From: an uncultured Verrucomicrobia subdivision 3 bacterium
Lineage (GTDB): Bacteria; Verrucomicrobiota; Verrucomicrobiia; Limisphaerales; UBA11358
Reading direction: 5' to 3'
Length of the DNA stretch: 64,000 nucleotides
Assembly (NCBI GenBank): GCA_903835255.1
Contig: CAILMI010000046.1
Coordinates: 1-64,000 of the forward strand
Numbering within the stretch: position 1 is the stretch's first letter; the number at the start of each line of letters is the position of its first letter. The notes under the pieces were generated by a model that saw only the letters and a program-made list of their open reading frames with translations, was not told the DNA's origin and made no database searches. The position numbers were made by a program, and so were the translations under genes. Of the stretch, positions 8,795-18,167 are shown piece by piece.

Positions 8795-9643
8795 TCACGG
8801 TGAGGCAGGGTCACCGGAAACTCCCGGCTGGTGCAGGGCAGAAACGAGGTTGGTCAGCCAGAAGGTCAGCAGCAGGGCGGAAAACAGGATGATGATCCCA
8901 AGCGCAAATCGGCGGCCCGTCCGCCCAAAAAAACGATAGGCCACCAGCGACTCCAGGTAGGCCAGCCAGAGCAGCGCGGACCAGACGACTTTGGCGTCGG
9001 AGAAATAGGGTCTGCCGTGCGGCCGCGGCAGCTGCCATCCGGCCACTAGTCCGAGGGTCAGCAATAAAAAACCTGCCGCCACCAGCCGGAACGTGATGAG
9101 TTCCACCCGCTGGATGGAGGGGAGCAGCGACAGCATGGCGCGGAGCTTGTGGAAACGAAGGTCATGCCGCTGCATCAGGAACATCCCGGCGGCCACCGCG
9201 GCCAGGCCGAAGGCCCCGTAGGATTGCAGGATGGTGGCCGCGTGCAGGCTGCGGAGCGCGCCGGAGAACTCCGGCTTGGCCCCGTGCGGCGGGTCAAGCG
9301 AAGGCATCAGCGCAAACACGCCCACAGTGAAGAGCACTGGAGCGGTGAAGGCGGCCAGGAACTTGAAGCGGGGCAGCAGGGAATAAACCAGGCAGGCCAG
9401 CCCCAGCGCCCAGAGCAGGAAAGTCGTGGCCTCATAGAGGTTGTTGATAGGGCAGACCTCCAAAGTCATTCCCCGCCGGGTAATGGACAAAGTATGAAAG
9501 GCCACCCCCGTCGCGAGCAGGAAGTAGTTCACCCACTCGTCCCGGCGAAATCCCCGGCGCCATAGAAAGACCGAGTACAGGGTGCTCAAGCCGTATAACA
9601 TCACAGCGAGCAGAAAACAGTGGCGGTCAGTGAATCCAAACAC
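8795..9643 (-). CDS. CcsA/HemX-like cytochrome c assembly membrane protein
   Basis: 282 residues with about eight hydrophobic membrane segments. It matches the CcsA/ResC/HemX (cytochrome c assembly) family: a short N-terminal helix, then the block PINNLYEATTFLLWAL at about residues 65-80, which corresponds to the family's conserved loop, and paired helices to the end. Members either deliver or ligate heme for cytochrome c maturation (CcsA) or influence glutamyl-tRNA reductase levels (HemX). The position directly upstream of hemA on the same strand favours the hemX-type context. The canonical WWxWD heme-handling motif of true CcsA was not seen, so a direct cytochrome-c role is uncertain. The 180-bp gap to hemA is filled by a repeat. 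Confidence 0.82.
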   Translation of the reverse strand: MFGFTDRHCFLLAVMLYGLSTLYSVFLWRRGFRRDEWVNYFLLATGVAFHTLSITRRGMTLEVCPINNLYEATTFLLWALGLACLVYSLLPRFKFLAAFTAPVLFTVGVFALMPSLDPPHGAKPEFSGALRSLHAATILQSYGAFGLAAVAAGMFLMQRHDLRFHKLRAMLSLLPSIQRVELITFRLVAAGFLLLTLGLVAGWQLPRPHGRPYFSDAKVVWSALLWLAYLESLVAYRFFGRTGRRFALGIIILFSALLLTFWLTNLVSALHQPGVSGDPASP

Positions 9644-9745
9644 GGCGACAGATTAAACCACGAGGCAAAACCGGCAAGCGGCAAGTTCCCGGGTATTTCT
9701 AGCGGCAGGTAAGGAGGCCTGGCGCTACGACGGCAGATTGCACCG

Positions 9746-9837
9746 CCGGCGCCGTTTTATGAGCGGGTTTCACTTAATGACAGCAGTATCCCGGCTCAGT
9801 TTTTCTCCTTGGCGTCCTTAGCGCCTTGGCGGTTCAA
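9746..9837 (+). repeat. Dispersed repeat family 3, copy A
   Basis: About 90 bp ending in CCTTGGCGTCCTTAGCGCC. The same layout occurs at 17861-17950 (reverse complement) and 62865-62958. An upstream block resembling GTTTTATGAGCGGGTTTC is also shared, so the homology covers more than the short core. It lies in the gap 9644-10100, where no gene is supported. Confidence 0.7.
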
Positions 9838-10050
9838 TCTCCCCAAATTGGTTTTGATTCCTGGAATTCGTCTCTGGTTTTAATAATGGGATCCAGCGAC
9901 CCGCTGGCTTTGCGGTTCATGCGGACGGCACGGTTCCAGTTTGTTGTGTCCGAGTCGTTATGCCAGCTGCGGAGCGGGTGCGCGGTGCCAATGGTGAGCC
10001 TCTCGAACACCACGGCAAACGATAGGGAGCGGGTGATTCAGAGATCAGTA

Positions 10051-10080
10051 ATTACGCCGTCAAAAATTACGCCGTCAAAA
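10051..10080 (+). repeat. Perfect 15-bp tandem duplication
   Basis: ATTACGCCGTCAAAA occurs twice in immediate succession just downstream of the ABC-F stop codon. It is probably a slippage duplication; no function is evident. Confidence 0.85.
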
Positions 10081-10100
10081 GAGGTGCGAGGTGCCGCAAA

Positions 10101-11711
10101 TCACCCCGCCGTGAGGGCGGCGCGGGCGTCGTCGGCCGCCCCTGTTTTCTCGAGGAAATATTCGTAGCCGCCCACGTAGGGGGTGACGGTGCCGGCGCTC
10201 ACATGGAGCACTTTGGTGGCGAGATGCCGGATGAAATGCACATCGTGCGAAATGAACACCAGCGTGCCCTCGTAGCGCTCCAGCGCCAGCGTGAGCGACT
10301 CGACGGTGTGGATGTCCAGATGAGTCGTCGGTTCGTCCATGAGCAGCAGGTTCGGCGGATCGACAAGAAATTTCACCAGGTTCAGGCGGCTCTTTTCGCC
10401 CCCGCTCAACACCGCCGTCTTTTTAAAGATGTCGTCCTTGCGGAACATGAACGATCCGAGCACGCCCCGGGCCTCGTCCTCCCGCATGGCCGGAGCGCTG
10501 GCCAGCACCTCCTCCAGCACATTCTTCTCCGGGTCAAGGGTGTCGGCGCGATGCTGGCTGAAGTAGCCGATCTTTGCGTTGTGGCCGAGGTCGCGCGTCC
10601 CTTGTTGGAACGGCACCACGCCGGCCAGAATTTTCAGCAGCGTGGATTTGCCCGCTCCGTTGGGTCCCACCAGCACGGTGCGCTCGCCGCGCTCGACGGA
10701 GAGATCGAGTCCCCGGTAGACGGAGTGCGCGCCGTAGGCCATGTGGATGCCCTCCAGCGAAATGGCGCGCTGGCCGCCGCGCGGAGGGGGCGGAATCTGG
10801 AACCGGAACGGCTTGCGCGGCGCGAGCGGCTTCTCAATGAGTTCCAGCCGCTCAATCTGCTTGAGCTTGCTTTGCGCCTGGGATGCCTTGGAAGGGATGG
10901 ACCGGAACCGGTCGGCGAACGCCTGCAAATCGCTGATCTCTTTCTGCTGATTTTTGTAGGCTGACAGGTGCTGCTCGTAGCGCTCCTCGCGCTGGCGCAG
11001 GTAGTCGGCATAGTTGCCGGTGTAGGCGATCAGCTTCTTCTCGGAAATTTCGTGCACCTGCGTGATGACCTCGTCCATGAACTGCCGGTCGTGGGAAATC
11101 AGCAGCAGCGCGCCGGAATAGTTCTTCAGGTAATTTTGGAGCCAAAGCAGCGAAAGCAGGTCCAGGTGATTGGTCGGTTCATCCAGCAGCAGCAGGTCCG
11201 GCTCCATCACCAGCAGCCGGGCTAGCCGGGCGCGCATGATCCAGCCGCCGCTCATCTCCCGGGCCTTGCGGTTGAAATCGGCATCGCGATAGCCCAGGCC
11301 CCGCAGCATCTTTTTTGCCCGGGTTTCCACATCGGGATCGTTCAGCTTGTCATGCTTGGCGTGGGCCTCGAGATATTCCGGGGTGGAGACGGCGCCAGCG
11401 GCCTCCAAGGTGTGGAGGAGCTTCTCCAGCTGGGGCAGCTCATCCACCCGCCCGGTGGCGACATCCAAAACCGTTTCATCCCCGTGCGCCTCGGCTTCCT
11501 GGGGCAGATGGCCAACCGTGGTCCATTCGTCCCGCTCTACCACGCCGGAGTCCGCCTCGCGCTGCTTGAGGATGATGGAGAAGAGCGTGGTTTTGCCCGC
11601 GCCGTTCGGTCCGACGAGCGCCACGCGTTCGCCGTAATTCACTTGAAAGGACGCGTTCTCGAACAGCGTCCGCGCCCCGAGCGTTATTTTTAAATCGCGA
11701 ATGATGAGCAT
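10101..11711 (-). CDS. ABC-F family ATPase (translation factor/antibiotic-resistance type)
   Basis: 536 residues from the ATG at 11711, which starts MLIIRDLKI, the family's usual N-terminus; the upstream extension is low-complexity and discarded. It has two ABC cassettes and no membrane domain. Walker A motifs GPNGAGKT are at about 34-41 and 349-356. Signature LSGG-type motifs are MSGG at 153-156 and LSGGEKSRL in the second half. Walker B blocks are DEPTNHLD at 177-184 and DEPTTHLD later. A charged linker of about 80 residues between the cassettes (about 230-310) is the P-site tRNA interaction motif of the ABC-F class. Members bind the ribosome E site and relieve stalled or drug-bound ribosomes. 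The subtype (Uup, EttA, YbiT or resistance) cannot be fixed from sequence alone. Confidence 0.92.
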   Translation of the reverse strand: MLIIRDLKITLGARTLFENASFQVNYGERVALVGPNGAGKTTLFSIILKQREADSGVVERDEWTTVGHLPQEAEAHGDETVLDVATGRVDELPQLEKLLHTLEAAGAVSTPEYLEAHAKHDKLNDPDVETRAKKMLRGLGYRDADFNRKAREMSGGWIMRARLARLLVMEPDLLLLDEPTNHLDLLSLLWLQNYLKNYSGALLLISHDRQFMDEVITQVHEISEKKLIAYTGNYADYLRQREERYEQHLSAYKNQQKEISDLQAFADRFRSIPSKASQAQSKLKQIERLELIEKPLAPRKPFRFQIPPPPRGGQRAISLEGIHMAYGAHSVYRGLDLSVERGERTVLVGPNGAGKSTLLKILAGVVPFQQGTRDLGHNAKIGYFSQHRADTLDPEKNVLEEVLASAPAMREDEARGVLGSFMFRKDDIFKKTAVLSGGEKSRLNLVKFLVDPPNLLLMDEPTTHLDIHTVESLTLALERYEGTLVFISHDVHFIRHLATKVLHVSAGTVTPYVGGYEYFLEKTGAADDARAALTAG

Positions 11712-11925
11712 GAAAATAGTCGTAGCCGGCGGATTCTGCCCCCAGCCACAAGCCTGATAGGGTATGCGGGAAAAACACGGCGTCAATCGCCCTTTTGGCC
11801 CCATTTGGATGGAGCAAGCATTTCATTGGGAGGTAGCGGACATCGCGCTGCGATGTCCCCGTCGCCGAGCGCAGCGTCAGGCGGCGGAATCGTGCGCCAG
11901 CCCGAACGCGTGCGTTCATCTATGG

Positions 11926-12075
11926 CAGTTCAACTTAACCTTGGGACATCGGCGGGCAGGGCGGGCAATCCTCTGCCCGCCGTCATTGCTAATCTACGGG
12001 TGCGGGTTTAACACGACGGCGCGCACGGAGTGTCGTGCTCTCCCTGTCCCAAAGTTGCCAAGATCGGCTCTATTG
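11926..12075 (+). repeat. Dispersed repeat family 1, copy B
   Basis: The fullest copy of family 1. It begins GCAGTTCAACTTAACC, passes through two GC-rich cores and ends in CCTGTCCCAAAGTTGCCAAG. Bases 11826-11905 just before it weakly resemble family 2 (GACATCGCGCTGCGATG). The whole gap 11712-12132 is repeat-derived, with no gene in it. Confidence 0.8.
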
Positions 12076-12132
12076 CGCCCGCACCGACGCGGGCGCTGAC
12101 GTGTCGCAGCGCGACAAATTTTACCTACCGGA

Positions 12133-12444
12133 TCAATCGAGATGAAACACTTCTTTGAGCGGCGTGGCGATGGGGGAATGATCGGGATGCACTTCCATGA
12201 GGGGCGCCATGGCGTCCCACCATTTCTGGACGACGGGCGAGCGGGGCAGGGCGGCGGCGGTGTTCCCCGGAGCTAGTTTTTGGACGGCGAACAGAGTCCC
12301 GGTTTCCTCATCGAGAAAAATCGAGTAGTCCGAAATGCCCGCCGCCTTCAATTCAGCCGCCAGCGCGGGCCAGAGCTCGTCGTGGCGCTTTTTGTATTCC
12401 GCCGCCACCCCCGGCTTCAGCTGCATTTTGAAGGCGTGCCGCAT
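12133..12444 (-). CDS. rhaM: L-rhamnose mutarotase
   Basis: 103 residues, the normal length of RhaM (about 104). It interconverts the alpha and beta anomers of L-rhamnose in the cytoplasm, supplying the form used by the isomerase. The conserved KKRHDELWP block is at about residues 18-26 with the catalytic His at 21. Further family motifs are a middle SIFLDEETGTLFA segment and a WWDAMAPLM segment, and the C-terminus ends in PLKEVFHLD. It is the last gene of the rhaA-rhaT-rhaM unit, 10 bp after rhaT. No Shine-Dalgarno sequence is obvious, as for many genes here. Confidence 0.95.
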   Translation of the reverse strand: MRHAFKMQLKPGVAAEYKKRHDELWPALAAELKAAGISDYSIFLDEETGTLFAVQKLAPGNTAAALPRSPVVQKWWDAMAPLMEVHPDHSPIATPLKEVFHLD

Positions 12445-12454
12445 CTAATAGCAG

Positions 12455-13621
12455 TTATTGCTGGCTCTTCAAATACGTGCCGAATCCAATCACGATGGTT
12501 GAAAGAATAAGTGTGACGATGCCGCCGGCGATGAGCAGGTGGGCTTTTTTGCTGGATCCCTTCCACTCATGCAAAATCCAGCCCCACATGGTGCTGAAGA
12601 TGATGATGCTGGCCATGTGCAGCGTCCACGAGGCGAAGCTGAACTTGCCCATCTGCGTCTCCCCCATCGTGTAGAAGAAGAATTGGAAATACCAGCAGGT
12701 GCCGGCCAGGGCCGAAAACAGATAGTTGGCGAATGCGGGAATCTTTAAGTCGGACACAATGCCCCCGCTGGCCCGTGCCTCCGCGCCATGTTCGCTGCCG
12801 CCCAATCCTCCGTGGTGCGCGTGCTCCTCCCGGACGTGCGCCGCAAGGTATTGATAGCCGGTGCGGTTCTTGATGTTCAACAGCACGCACCAGATGAAGT
12901 TGGTCGTAAAGCCGCCGGCCAGCACCACGACCAGCTTCGGCAGACCCGTCCACAGCGTGGAAGTCCCCGCCGCCTTGGCGGCATCCCCGATGGGATTTCC
13001 CGCCGTCAGGGCGAACGAAAAACACGCGCTCATCACGCCGGAGAACGTCGCGACCATCAGGCCTTTTTTGAAATTGAAGTCCTTGATGAACTTTTTCTTC
13101 TGTTCCGCCGGCATTTCCCGCTCCTTGGTGAAGCCGGCCATCGCGGCGATGGCGATTCCCAGCAAGCAAACCCCCACGCCGGCAAGAGTGACCTGGCCGG
13201 GCCGGGAACTGGCGATTTCCATGATGCTCGCCCCCACCGGGAGGCTCGGCATGAATTGTTTGAAGATCGGCGGGACCAGCGTCCCAAATGCCGCGCAGTA
13301 GCCTAGCGCCACCCCCATGCCCAGCGACATCCCGAGATAACGCATGGTCAAGCCGAAGGTGAGCCCGCCAAAGCCCCACAGCGCGCCGAAGAAATACGTC
13401 CAGAAGAGCGTGCTGCCGGATTGCTGTTTTAACACGCCCATGAGGTCGTTGGTCATGAAATAGGCAAAAGCCCAGGGGCAAATCACCCATGAAAAGAAAC
13501 CGCCCACCAGCCAGTAAGTTTCCCAGGACCATTTTTTAACCCCGCGATAGGGAACATAAAAGCTTCCGGAAGCGAGACCGCCCAGCCAGTGAAAAAGAAC
13601 GCCGAGAATAGGATTACCCAT
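12455..13621 (-). CDS. rhaT: L-rhamnose-proton symporter
   Basis: 388 residues with about ten membrane helices. RhaT imports L-rhamnose with a proton. The N-terminal helix and the following KKWSWETYWLVGG block are diagnostic of RhaT, as is the conserved tryptophan-rich PWAFAYF segment. The protein is slightly longer than the E. coli form (344) because of a His- and Glu-rich cytoplasmic insert at about residues 265-285 (VREEHAHHGG). It lies between rhaA and rhaM with short spacers and is probably co-transcribed with them. A neighbouring kinase or aldolase of the pathway was not found in the window. Confidence 0.94.
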   Translation of the reverse strand: MGNPILGVLFHWLGGLASGSFYVPYRGVKKWSWETYWLVGGFFSWVICPWAFAYFMTNDLMGVLKQQSGSTLFWTYFFGALWGFGGLTFGLTMRYLGMSLGMGVALGYCAAFGTLVPPIFKQFMPSLPVGASIMEIASSRPGQVTLAGVGVCLLGIAIAAMAGFTKEREMPAEQKKKFIKDFNFKKGLMVATFSGVMSACFSFALTAGNPIGDAAKAAGTSTLWTGLPKLVVVLAGGFTTNFIWCVLLNIKNRTGYQYLAAHVREEHAHHGGLGGSEHGAEARASGGIVSDLKIPAFANYLFSALAGTCWYFQFFFYTMGETQMGKFSFASWTLHMASIIIFSTMWGWILHEWKGSSKKAHLLIAGGIVTLILSTIVIGFGTYLKSQQ

Positions 13622-13658
13622 AATTTTTTGGTGATGGTTGTGATTTCAGACTGCGCCG

Positions 13659-14927
13659 TTATCCGCGTTTGGACAAGACATTCTTTTCGTGGTCCTTCAC
13701 TTCTGCCAGCCAGGCATCGCCCGCCGGGACGCCCTGCTGTTCGCAGTAATGATCCCAGATGGCGCCGAAGGGCAGGGACTTGGCCTCCTCCTGCAGCGCG
13801 AGGCGCGTGGTGTAATCGCCCGCCGCTTCCGCGGTCCGGATCAGCGGGGTTTCGAGCAGCCCGATCAGCAGCGCGCGGATCATATTGCGCGTGCCGATAG
13901 TCCACGCGGCAATCCGGTTGATGCTCGCGTCGAAATAATCCAGGCCGATGTGGACCCGCTTTTCATATCCGTTCGCCACGATCTCGCGGGCGATGGCCAG
14001 CAGGTCGTCGTTCAGCGTCACGACGTGGTCGCTGTCCCAGCGCACGCCGCGGCTGACGTGCAGCAGAATCTCCGGCAGGTATTGCATCACGCTGGAAATC
14101 TTGTCCGCGATGCCTTCGGTGGGGTGATAGTGACCGGCGTCCAAGCACAGCAGCTTCTTCCGGCTGATCGCGTAGCCAAGATAAAATTCATGCGACCCGA
14201 CCACGTAGCTTTCGCTGCCGATGCCGAACAGCTTCGGCTCGACCGCGTCGAGGTTCAGCCCGGGGGAAATGGCTTTCTTGAAGATGGCGTCGAGGGATTC
14301 CGCGAGCCGGGCGCGCGGGGTGTTGCGGTCGGCGGGCGTGTCCTTGTAGCCGTCGGGAATCCAGACGTTGGTCACGCAGGTCTTGCCGAGCGCTTTCCCC
14401 ATGGCCGCGCCAATTTCGCGGGAGCGGATGCAGTGCTCAATCCAGAACTGGCGGATGCCCTTGTTCGCATGCGACAGCGTGAAGCCGTCCGCGGATTTGG
14501 GGTGCGAGAAGCAGGTGGGATTGAAATCCAGCCCCAGCCCATTCTGCTTTGCCCACGCGATCCAGTTCTTAAAATGCACCGGAGCAATGGCGTCGCGGTC
14601 CACTTTCCGTCCACCGAACTCGCCGTAGAAGGCATGGAGATTGAGGCGGTGTTTCCCGGGGATCAGGGACAATGCCACGTCGAGGTCGGCGCGGAGCTCG
14701 TCGGGAGTCCGGGCTTTGCCGGGATAATTGCCGGTGGACACGATGCCGCCGGTAAGGGAGCTGCCGGAATTTTCAAAGCCGCCCACGTCATCGCCCTGCC
14801 AGCAGTGCAGGGAGACGGGAATCGTGGCGAGAGTTTTCAGGGCATGGTCCACATCCACCCCGAGGGCGGCGTAGCGTTCCTGGGCGAGGGTAAAAGCTGT
14901 GATGCCAGTGTCTTTGCGGATATTCAT
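13659..14927 (-). CDS. rhaA: L-rhamnose isomerase
   Basis: 422 residues, matching the usual ~420. It converts L-rhamnose to L-rhamnulose with a divalent metal in a TIM barrel. Visible family motifs are [14 protein letters not shown] at about 39-52, [25 protein letters not shown] and the metal-site block [12 protein letters not shown] in the C-terminal third. The ATG at 14927 is the only start giving the normal N-terminus. It is the first gene of the rhaA-rhaT-rhaM unit, with 37 bp to rhaT. Rhamnulokinase and rhamnulose-1-phosphate aldolase genes are not in this window and must be elsewhere, or the product enters another route. The upstream 14928-15381 probably holds the promoter. Confidence 0.96.
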   Translation of the reverse strand: MNIRKDTGITAFTLAQERYAALGVDVDHALKTLATIPVSLHCWQGDDVGGFENSGSSLTGGIVSTGNYPGKARTPDELRADLDVALSLIPGKHRLNLHAFYGEFGGRKVDRDAIAPVHFKNWIAWAKQNGLGLDFNPTCFSHPKSADGFTLSHANKGIRQFWIEHCIRSREIGAAMGKALGKTCVTNVWIPDGYKDTPADRNTPRARLAESLDAIFKKAISPGLNLDAVEPKLFGIGSESYVVGSHEFYLGYAISRKKLLCLDAGHYHPTEGIADKISSVMQYLPEILLHVSRGVRWDSDHVVTLNDDLLAIAREIVANGYEKRVHIGLDYFDASINRIAAWTIGTRNMIRALLIGLLETPLIRTAEAAGDYTTRLALQEEAKSLPFGAIWDHYCEQQGVPAGDAWLAEVKDHEKNVLSKRG

Positions 14928-15381
14928 TCGGTGACTGATGCTGACGATAATTCATTTGTCGGTCAATGAAATCAAACGCCGAAGCGCCTGTGGTTGGCTC
15001 GTTTATTGATTGGGAGTTGTTGCGGATATGCCTTGCTCATCCAGCCCGACTGTTCCAGAGACGGCGGGGGCGTCGATGAGCCGCGTAGTCTAACGGATGG
15101 GGTGGGAGCCAATATCCTTTCAGCGGCGCAGGGCAATTATGCCGACTCTATTTGCGGCGAGGTCGCCCGCGTGGCCGAATCGCAGCCCTTAGTCCCTAAA
15201 AGGGGATACACCGGATGATCGCCCGCGCACCATTCCGACCATCTTCAGGATTAATTGCAGCGAGGCGTGGCCTGGGCTTTTGGTCAGCCCGTCAAGGATA
15301 TCCCATAAAACGGTTTACTTCTGATGCCGATTTTTTCGTGGACATCCCGCCCGACTGCGGCAATGGTGCTGCAGCCAGGCT
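14928..15381. other. Gene-free divergent region between rhaA and the DUF4432 gene
   Basis: 454 bp between two divergently transcribed sugar genes. No credible coding frame is present; short open frames lack family motifs and ribosome sites. It should hold promoters for both directions. A TTGACC hexamer read on the minus strand about 30 bp upstream of rhaA is the only promoter-like element noticed, and a matching -10 is unconvincing. No dispersed repeat was seen here. Confidence 0.5.
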
Positions 15382-16614
15382 ATGAAAAAATTCACCCCAG
15401 AACATTTGGCATCGGCTGCCAGGAATGCGGCGGCTCCCCTTTCTCTTTTTCGTCAGGTCCTCACCAGCGTTCAGGAAGGCATCTATTTGGATTCCTGGTC
15501 CCTCGATCAGGACACATTCCCTTTAAACACCCAGGCCGCCTGGAGTGTTAAAAAATACAGGTTGCACGGCGGCAAACAGGAGGGAGTGGAAGTCATAGAA
15601 GTGGATAATGGCCGCCTTCGTTTTACGGTCGTTCCCACGCGCGGCATGAGTGTTTTGAAAGTGACTTCCGGCGATGTGCGCCTGGGCTGGGATTCTCCGG
15701 TCAAAGAAGTGGTTCATCCCCAGTTCATCAATCTGGAAAGCCGGGGCGGGCTCGGTTGGCTGGAGGGCTTCAACGAATGGATGGTCCGTTGCGGGCTGGA
15801 ATGGTCGGGTCATCCTGGGTCGGACAGGTTTTGCACTCCCCGGGGCGATGAAGTCCGGAGGGATCTCACGTTGCACGGCCGGATTGGCAACGTGCCCGCC
15901 TCGCACGTCGAAGTGGTGATTGAGCCGGGATCGACGCCCCGGATTCACATTCGCGGACGGGTAGAGGAGCGGATGTTTCACGGGCCGAAGCTGTCACTGT
16001 GGACGGACATCTCCACGGAGCTCGGATCCGACTCGGTGCGGTTTGATGATGCCATCACCAACGGCGATGTGCATGAGCAGGAATTCCAAATTCTCTACCA
16101 CGTCAATTTTGGCCCGCCCCTATTGGAAGCAGGATCTCTTTTTTTTGGCGCCATCCAGCGGGTGGAGTCTTTCAATCCCCATTCCGCCCGCAGTGCGATG
16201 GATTATCGGAACTACGCAGGGCCGCAAGCCGGATTTGTCGAACAGGTGTATTGCCTGCACCCGCTGGCGGGGGCCGATGGGCGGACTGAGTGCATGCTGC
16301 AAAATGCCCAGGGAGACCGCGGTGTCTCGCTGGCATTTCCCGTTGCCCAGTTTCCCTATGTGACCCTGTGGAAAAATCTCGCGGCTCCAGCGGAGGGTTA
16401 TGTGACAGGAATCGAGCCCGGGACGGGGTTTCCTTATACCCGGCAAGACGAACGCAAAAGCGGTCGGGTGCCAAAATTGGCCCCGAACGAAACACGCTCT
16501 TTTAGCCTCGACGTTAGCATCCATCCAGACCGACAAGGGGTTCAGGCGGCCTCCCGGCGCATTCAAACTATTCAGGGGCCTCTCCAGCCCGTGATAGACC
16601 CCGCCCCCCTTTGA
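15382..16614 (+). CDS. DUF4432 family aldose 1-epimerase-like protein
   Basis: 410 residues. The pattern fits the DUF4432 branch of the galactose-mutarotase superfamily, a beta-sandwich of about 350-400 residues. Visible blocks are RLRFTVVPTRGMSVL at about residues 78-92, GWLEGFNEWMVRCGLE, a central LHGRIGNVPAS with the conserved His, DDAITNG, and ILYHVNFGPP. Members sit in sugar-catabolism operons and are presumed mutarotases or related isomerases acting on cytoplasmic sugars. The divergent position next to rhaA suggests rhamnose or a similar deoxy sugar, but rhamnose already has RhaM. It is followed, with a 4-base overlap if TTG is used, by the secreted protein at 16620. Confidence 0.85.
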   Translation: MKKFTPEHLASAARNAAAPLSLFRQVLTSVQEGIYLDSWSLDQDTFPLNTQAAWSVKKYRLHGGKQEGVEVIEVDNGRLRFTVVPTRGMSVLKVTSGDVRLGWDSPVKEVVHPQFINLESRGGLGWLEGFNEWMVRCGLEWSGHPGSDRFCTPRGDEVRRDLTLHGRIGNVPASHVEVVIEPGSTPRIHIRGRVEERMFHGPKLSLWTDISTELGSDSVRFDDAITNGDVHEQEFQILYHVNFGPPLLEAGSLFFGAIQRVESFNPHSARSAMDYRNYAGPQAGFVEQVYCLHPLAGADGRTECMLQNAQGDRGVSLAFPVAQFPYVTLWKNLAAPAEGYVTGIEPGTGFPYTRQDERKSGRVPKLAPNETRSFSLDVSIHPDRQGVQAASRRIQTIQGPLQPVIDPAPL

Positions 16615-16619
16615 AAATT

Positions 16620-17819
16620 ATGAAACCGGCCATAACCACCCCGTTGCTTTTAACGGCGTTGCTTTGGATAAACGCTCCTTCTTTAAAGGGTCAATCGGCG
16701 GCGGCTGTCACGAATAAGTCCCCATGGAATTTCACCTGCACCGTGCAGGCGGCGCCAGAATGGAGCGATCTTTTCAAGCGGGAAAAAGGGTGGTTTGGTG
16801 GCGATGGCATTTTTTCAATCCCGCTGAGCGGCGTGGATAAAAAAAACAATCAGGGCAACGATTCCACATTGCTCCTTTTCAGCGACACCTTCATCGGTGA
16901 GGTTAAGGATGGCAAGCCACTGCCCGGGTATGTCATGGTTAATAATTCCATAGCCTATTTAAAGGGGAAGGATGCTTTGCCCCAAAATATCGAATTTTAC
17001 CATAAAAAGGGCGACCGCGAGCAGCCGGAAACAATCTTTGTTCCTCGAACCTCGACGGCCGTCAAGCCGCAGCTCTTTTGGTTGGGCGACGGCTTTGTGA
17101 ATCGAGAGAAAAATGGGACGCTTTATATTTTCGGTTACAAAGTTGAAAGGACCGGTCCGGGTGCTTTTGATTTCATTACGCCGGAAGTCTCCCTGATCGC
17201 CATCCCCCACGGCAGCGCTCCTCCCTTCAGGGATCAAAAACAGATCCCTATGGCGCTTCATATCACGAGTGATCGCTGGGGCGAGGGTAATTTTGGCGGC
17301 GGCATTTTAGTGAATACGAAATGGGCTGGTGCCCCGGTGCCCGACGGCTATGTCTATGTTTACGGGTGCATCGGCAAGTCAAAAAACCTCGTCGTGGCCC
17401 GCGTGAAACCCAAATATTTTGACGTCCAGGAGAGCTGGCGCTACTGGGATGGAACAGGCTGGCAAAAACAGAAAGAAGCCCTGAAACCGTTGGTGGATTC
17501 GGTCTCTGATGAACTGAGCATGACCCCTTTGCCCGACGGGCGTTTTCTGCTCATATTCCAAGTGGGGGGATTATCGGATAAAGTGGGAATGCGCATCGCT
17601 GATAGCCCAGTTGGCCCCTTCAGTGATATTAAAGTAATATGGACGGCACCTGAATGGAAAGAGGGCATGTGGACGTACAATGCCAAAGCCCATTTCAACC
17701 TTTCCCAACCCGATGAGCTGCTTATCAGTTACAACACCATTGCCGATGACTTTTGGAACGCGATCCAAAAAGACGCCACCCTCTACCATCCCCGATTTAT
17801 TAAGCTGAAGCTGAAATGA
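16620..17819 (+). CDS. Secreted DUF4185-like five-bladed propeller protein, paralogue 1
   Basis: 399 residues from the ATG at 16620; a TTG at 16611 overlapping the previous stop is an alternative. A signal peptide (TTPLLLTALLWI, cut near KGQSAA) is followed by beta-rich sequence with LLLFSDTFIGE at about residues 77-87, VMVNNSI, FWLGDGFV, YVYGC and ARVK, and a final PDELLISYNT. This layout resembles DUF4185/DUF5005-type propellers related to GH43/GH117-like hydrolases. A second copy lies at 24874-26166 with the same LxxDTFIG hallmark, about 8 kb away and next to a GH92 enzyme. The catalytic residues cannot be named, so the protein may bind or hydrolyse sugars. Export to the periplasm or surface is well supported. 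Confidence 0.7.
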   Translation: MKPAITTPLLLTALLWINAPSLKGQSAAAVTNKSPWNFTCTVQAAPEWSDLFKREKGWFGGDGIFSIPLSGVDKKNNQGNDSTLLLFSDTFIGEVKDGKPLPGYVMVNNSIAYLKGKDALPQNIEFYHKKGDREQPETIFVPRTSTAVKPQLFWLGDGFVNREKNGTLYIFGYKVERTGPGAFDFITPEVSLIAIPHGSAPPFRDQKQIPMALHITSDRWGEGNFGGGILVNTKWAGAPVPDGYVYVYGCIGKSKNLVVARVKPKYFDVQESWRYWDGTGWQKQKEALKPLVDSVSDELSMTPLPDGRFLLIFQVGGLSDKVGMRIADSPVGPFSDIKVIWTAPEWKEGMWTYNAKAHFNLSQPDELLISYNTIADDFWNAIQKDATLYHPRFIKLKLK

Positions 17820-17860
17820 AAACGGTTGGGCAGTTTTAGCCGGGACCATCCCGTTCGAAT

Positions 17861-17950
17861 GAACCGCCAAAGGCGCTAAGGACGCCAAGGGGAAAGACCG
17901 GGTCTGGATTCATGAAGGAATCGAAGGAAACCCGCTCGCAAAACGCACCG
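17861..17950 (-). repeat. Dispersed repeat family 3, copy B
   Basis: Reverse complement of the elements at 9746-9837 and 62865-62958. It starts GAACCGCCAAAGGCGCTAAGG and continues through GGATTCATGAAGGA to AAACCCGCTCGCAAAACGC. It lies just after the DUF4185-like gene and is followed 60 bp later by a family 1 copy. Confidence 0.75.
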
Positions 17951-18013
17951 ACTCTTTTTTTATGCTCCCGGTTGAGCCGAGCCGGCTGGGAAGGAAGGGG
18001 GAATCTTTAAAAT

Positions 18014-18167
18014 CTATGGCAGTTCACCTTGGGACATCGGCGGGCAGGGCGGGCAGTCCTTTGTCTGCCGCCGTTACCAATCCACGCGTGCTTGCTGGTT
18101 GACCACGACGGCGCGCACGGGAGTGACGCGCCCTACCTGTCCCAAAGTTGTTACTGAGAACGGCTCT
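18014..18167 (+). repeat. Dispersed repeat family 1, copy C
   Basis: It begins TATGGCAGTTCACCTTGGG, has the two GC cores and ends CCTGTCCCAAAGTTG...GAACGGCTCT. The last bases coincide with the lnt stop codon at 18166-18168, so the element sits exactly against, or slightly into, the 3' end of that gene. Confidence 0.78.

Noticed and set aside
13689-14969. A 426-residue open frame on the plus strand opposite rhaA
   Set aside because: It is the antisense shadow of the clear rhaA gene, lacks family motifs and has low-complexity composition.
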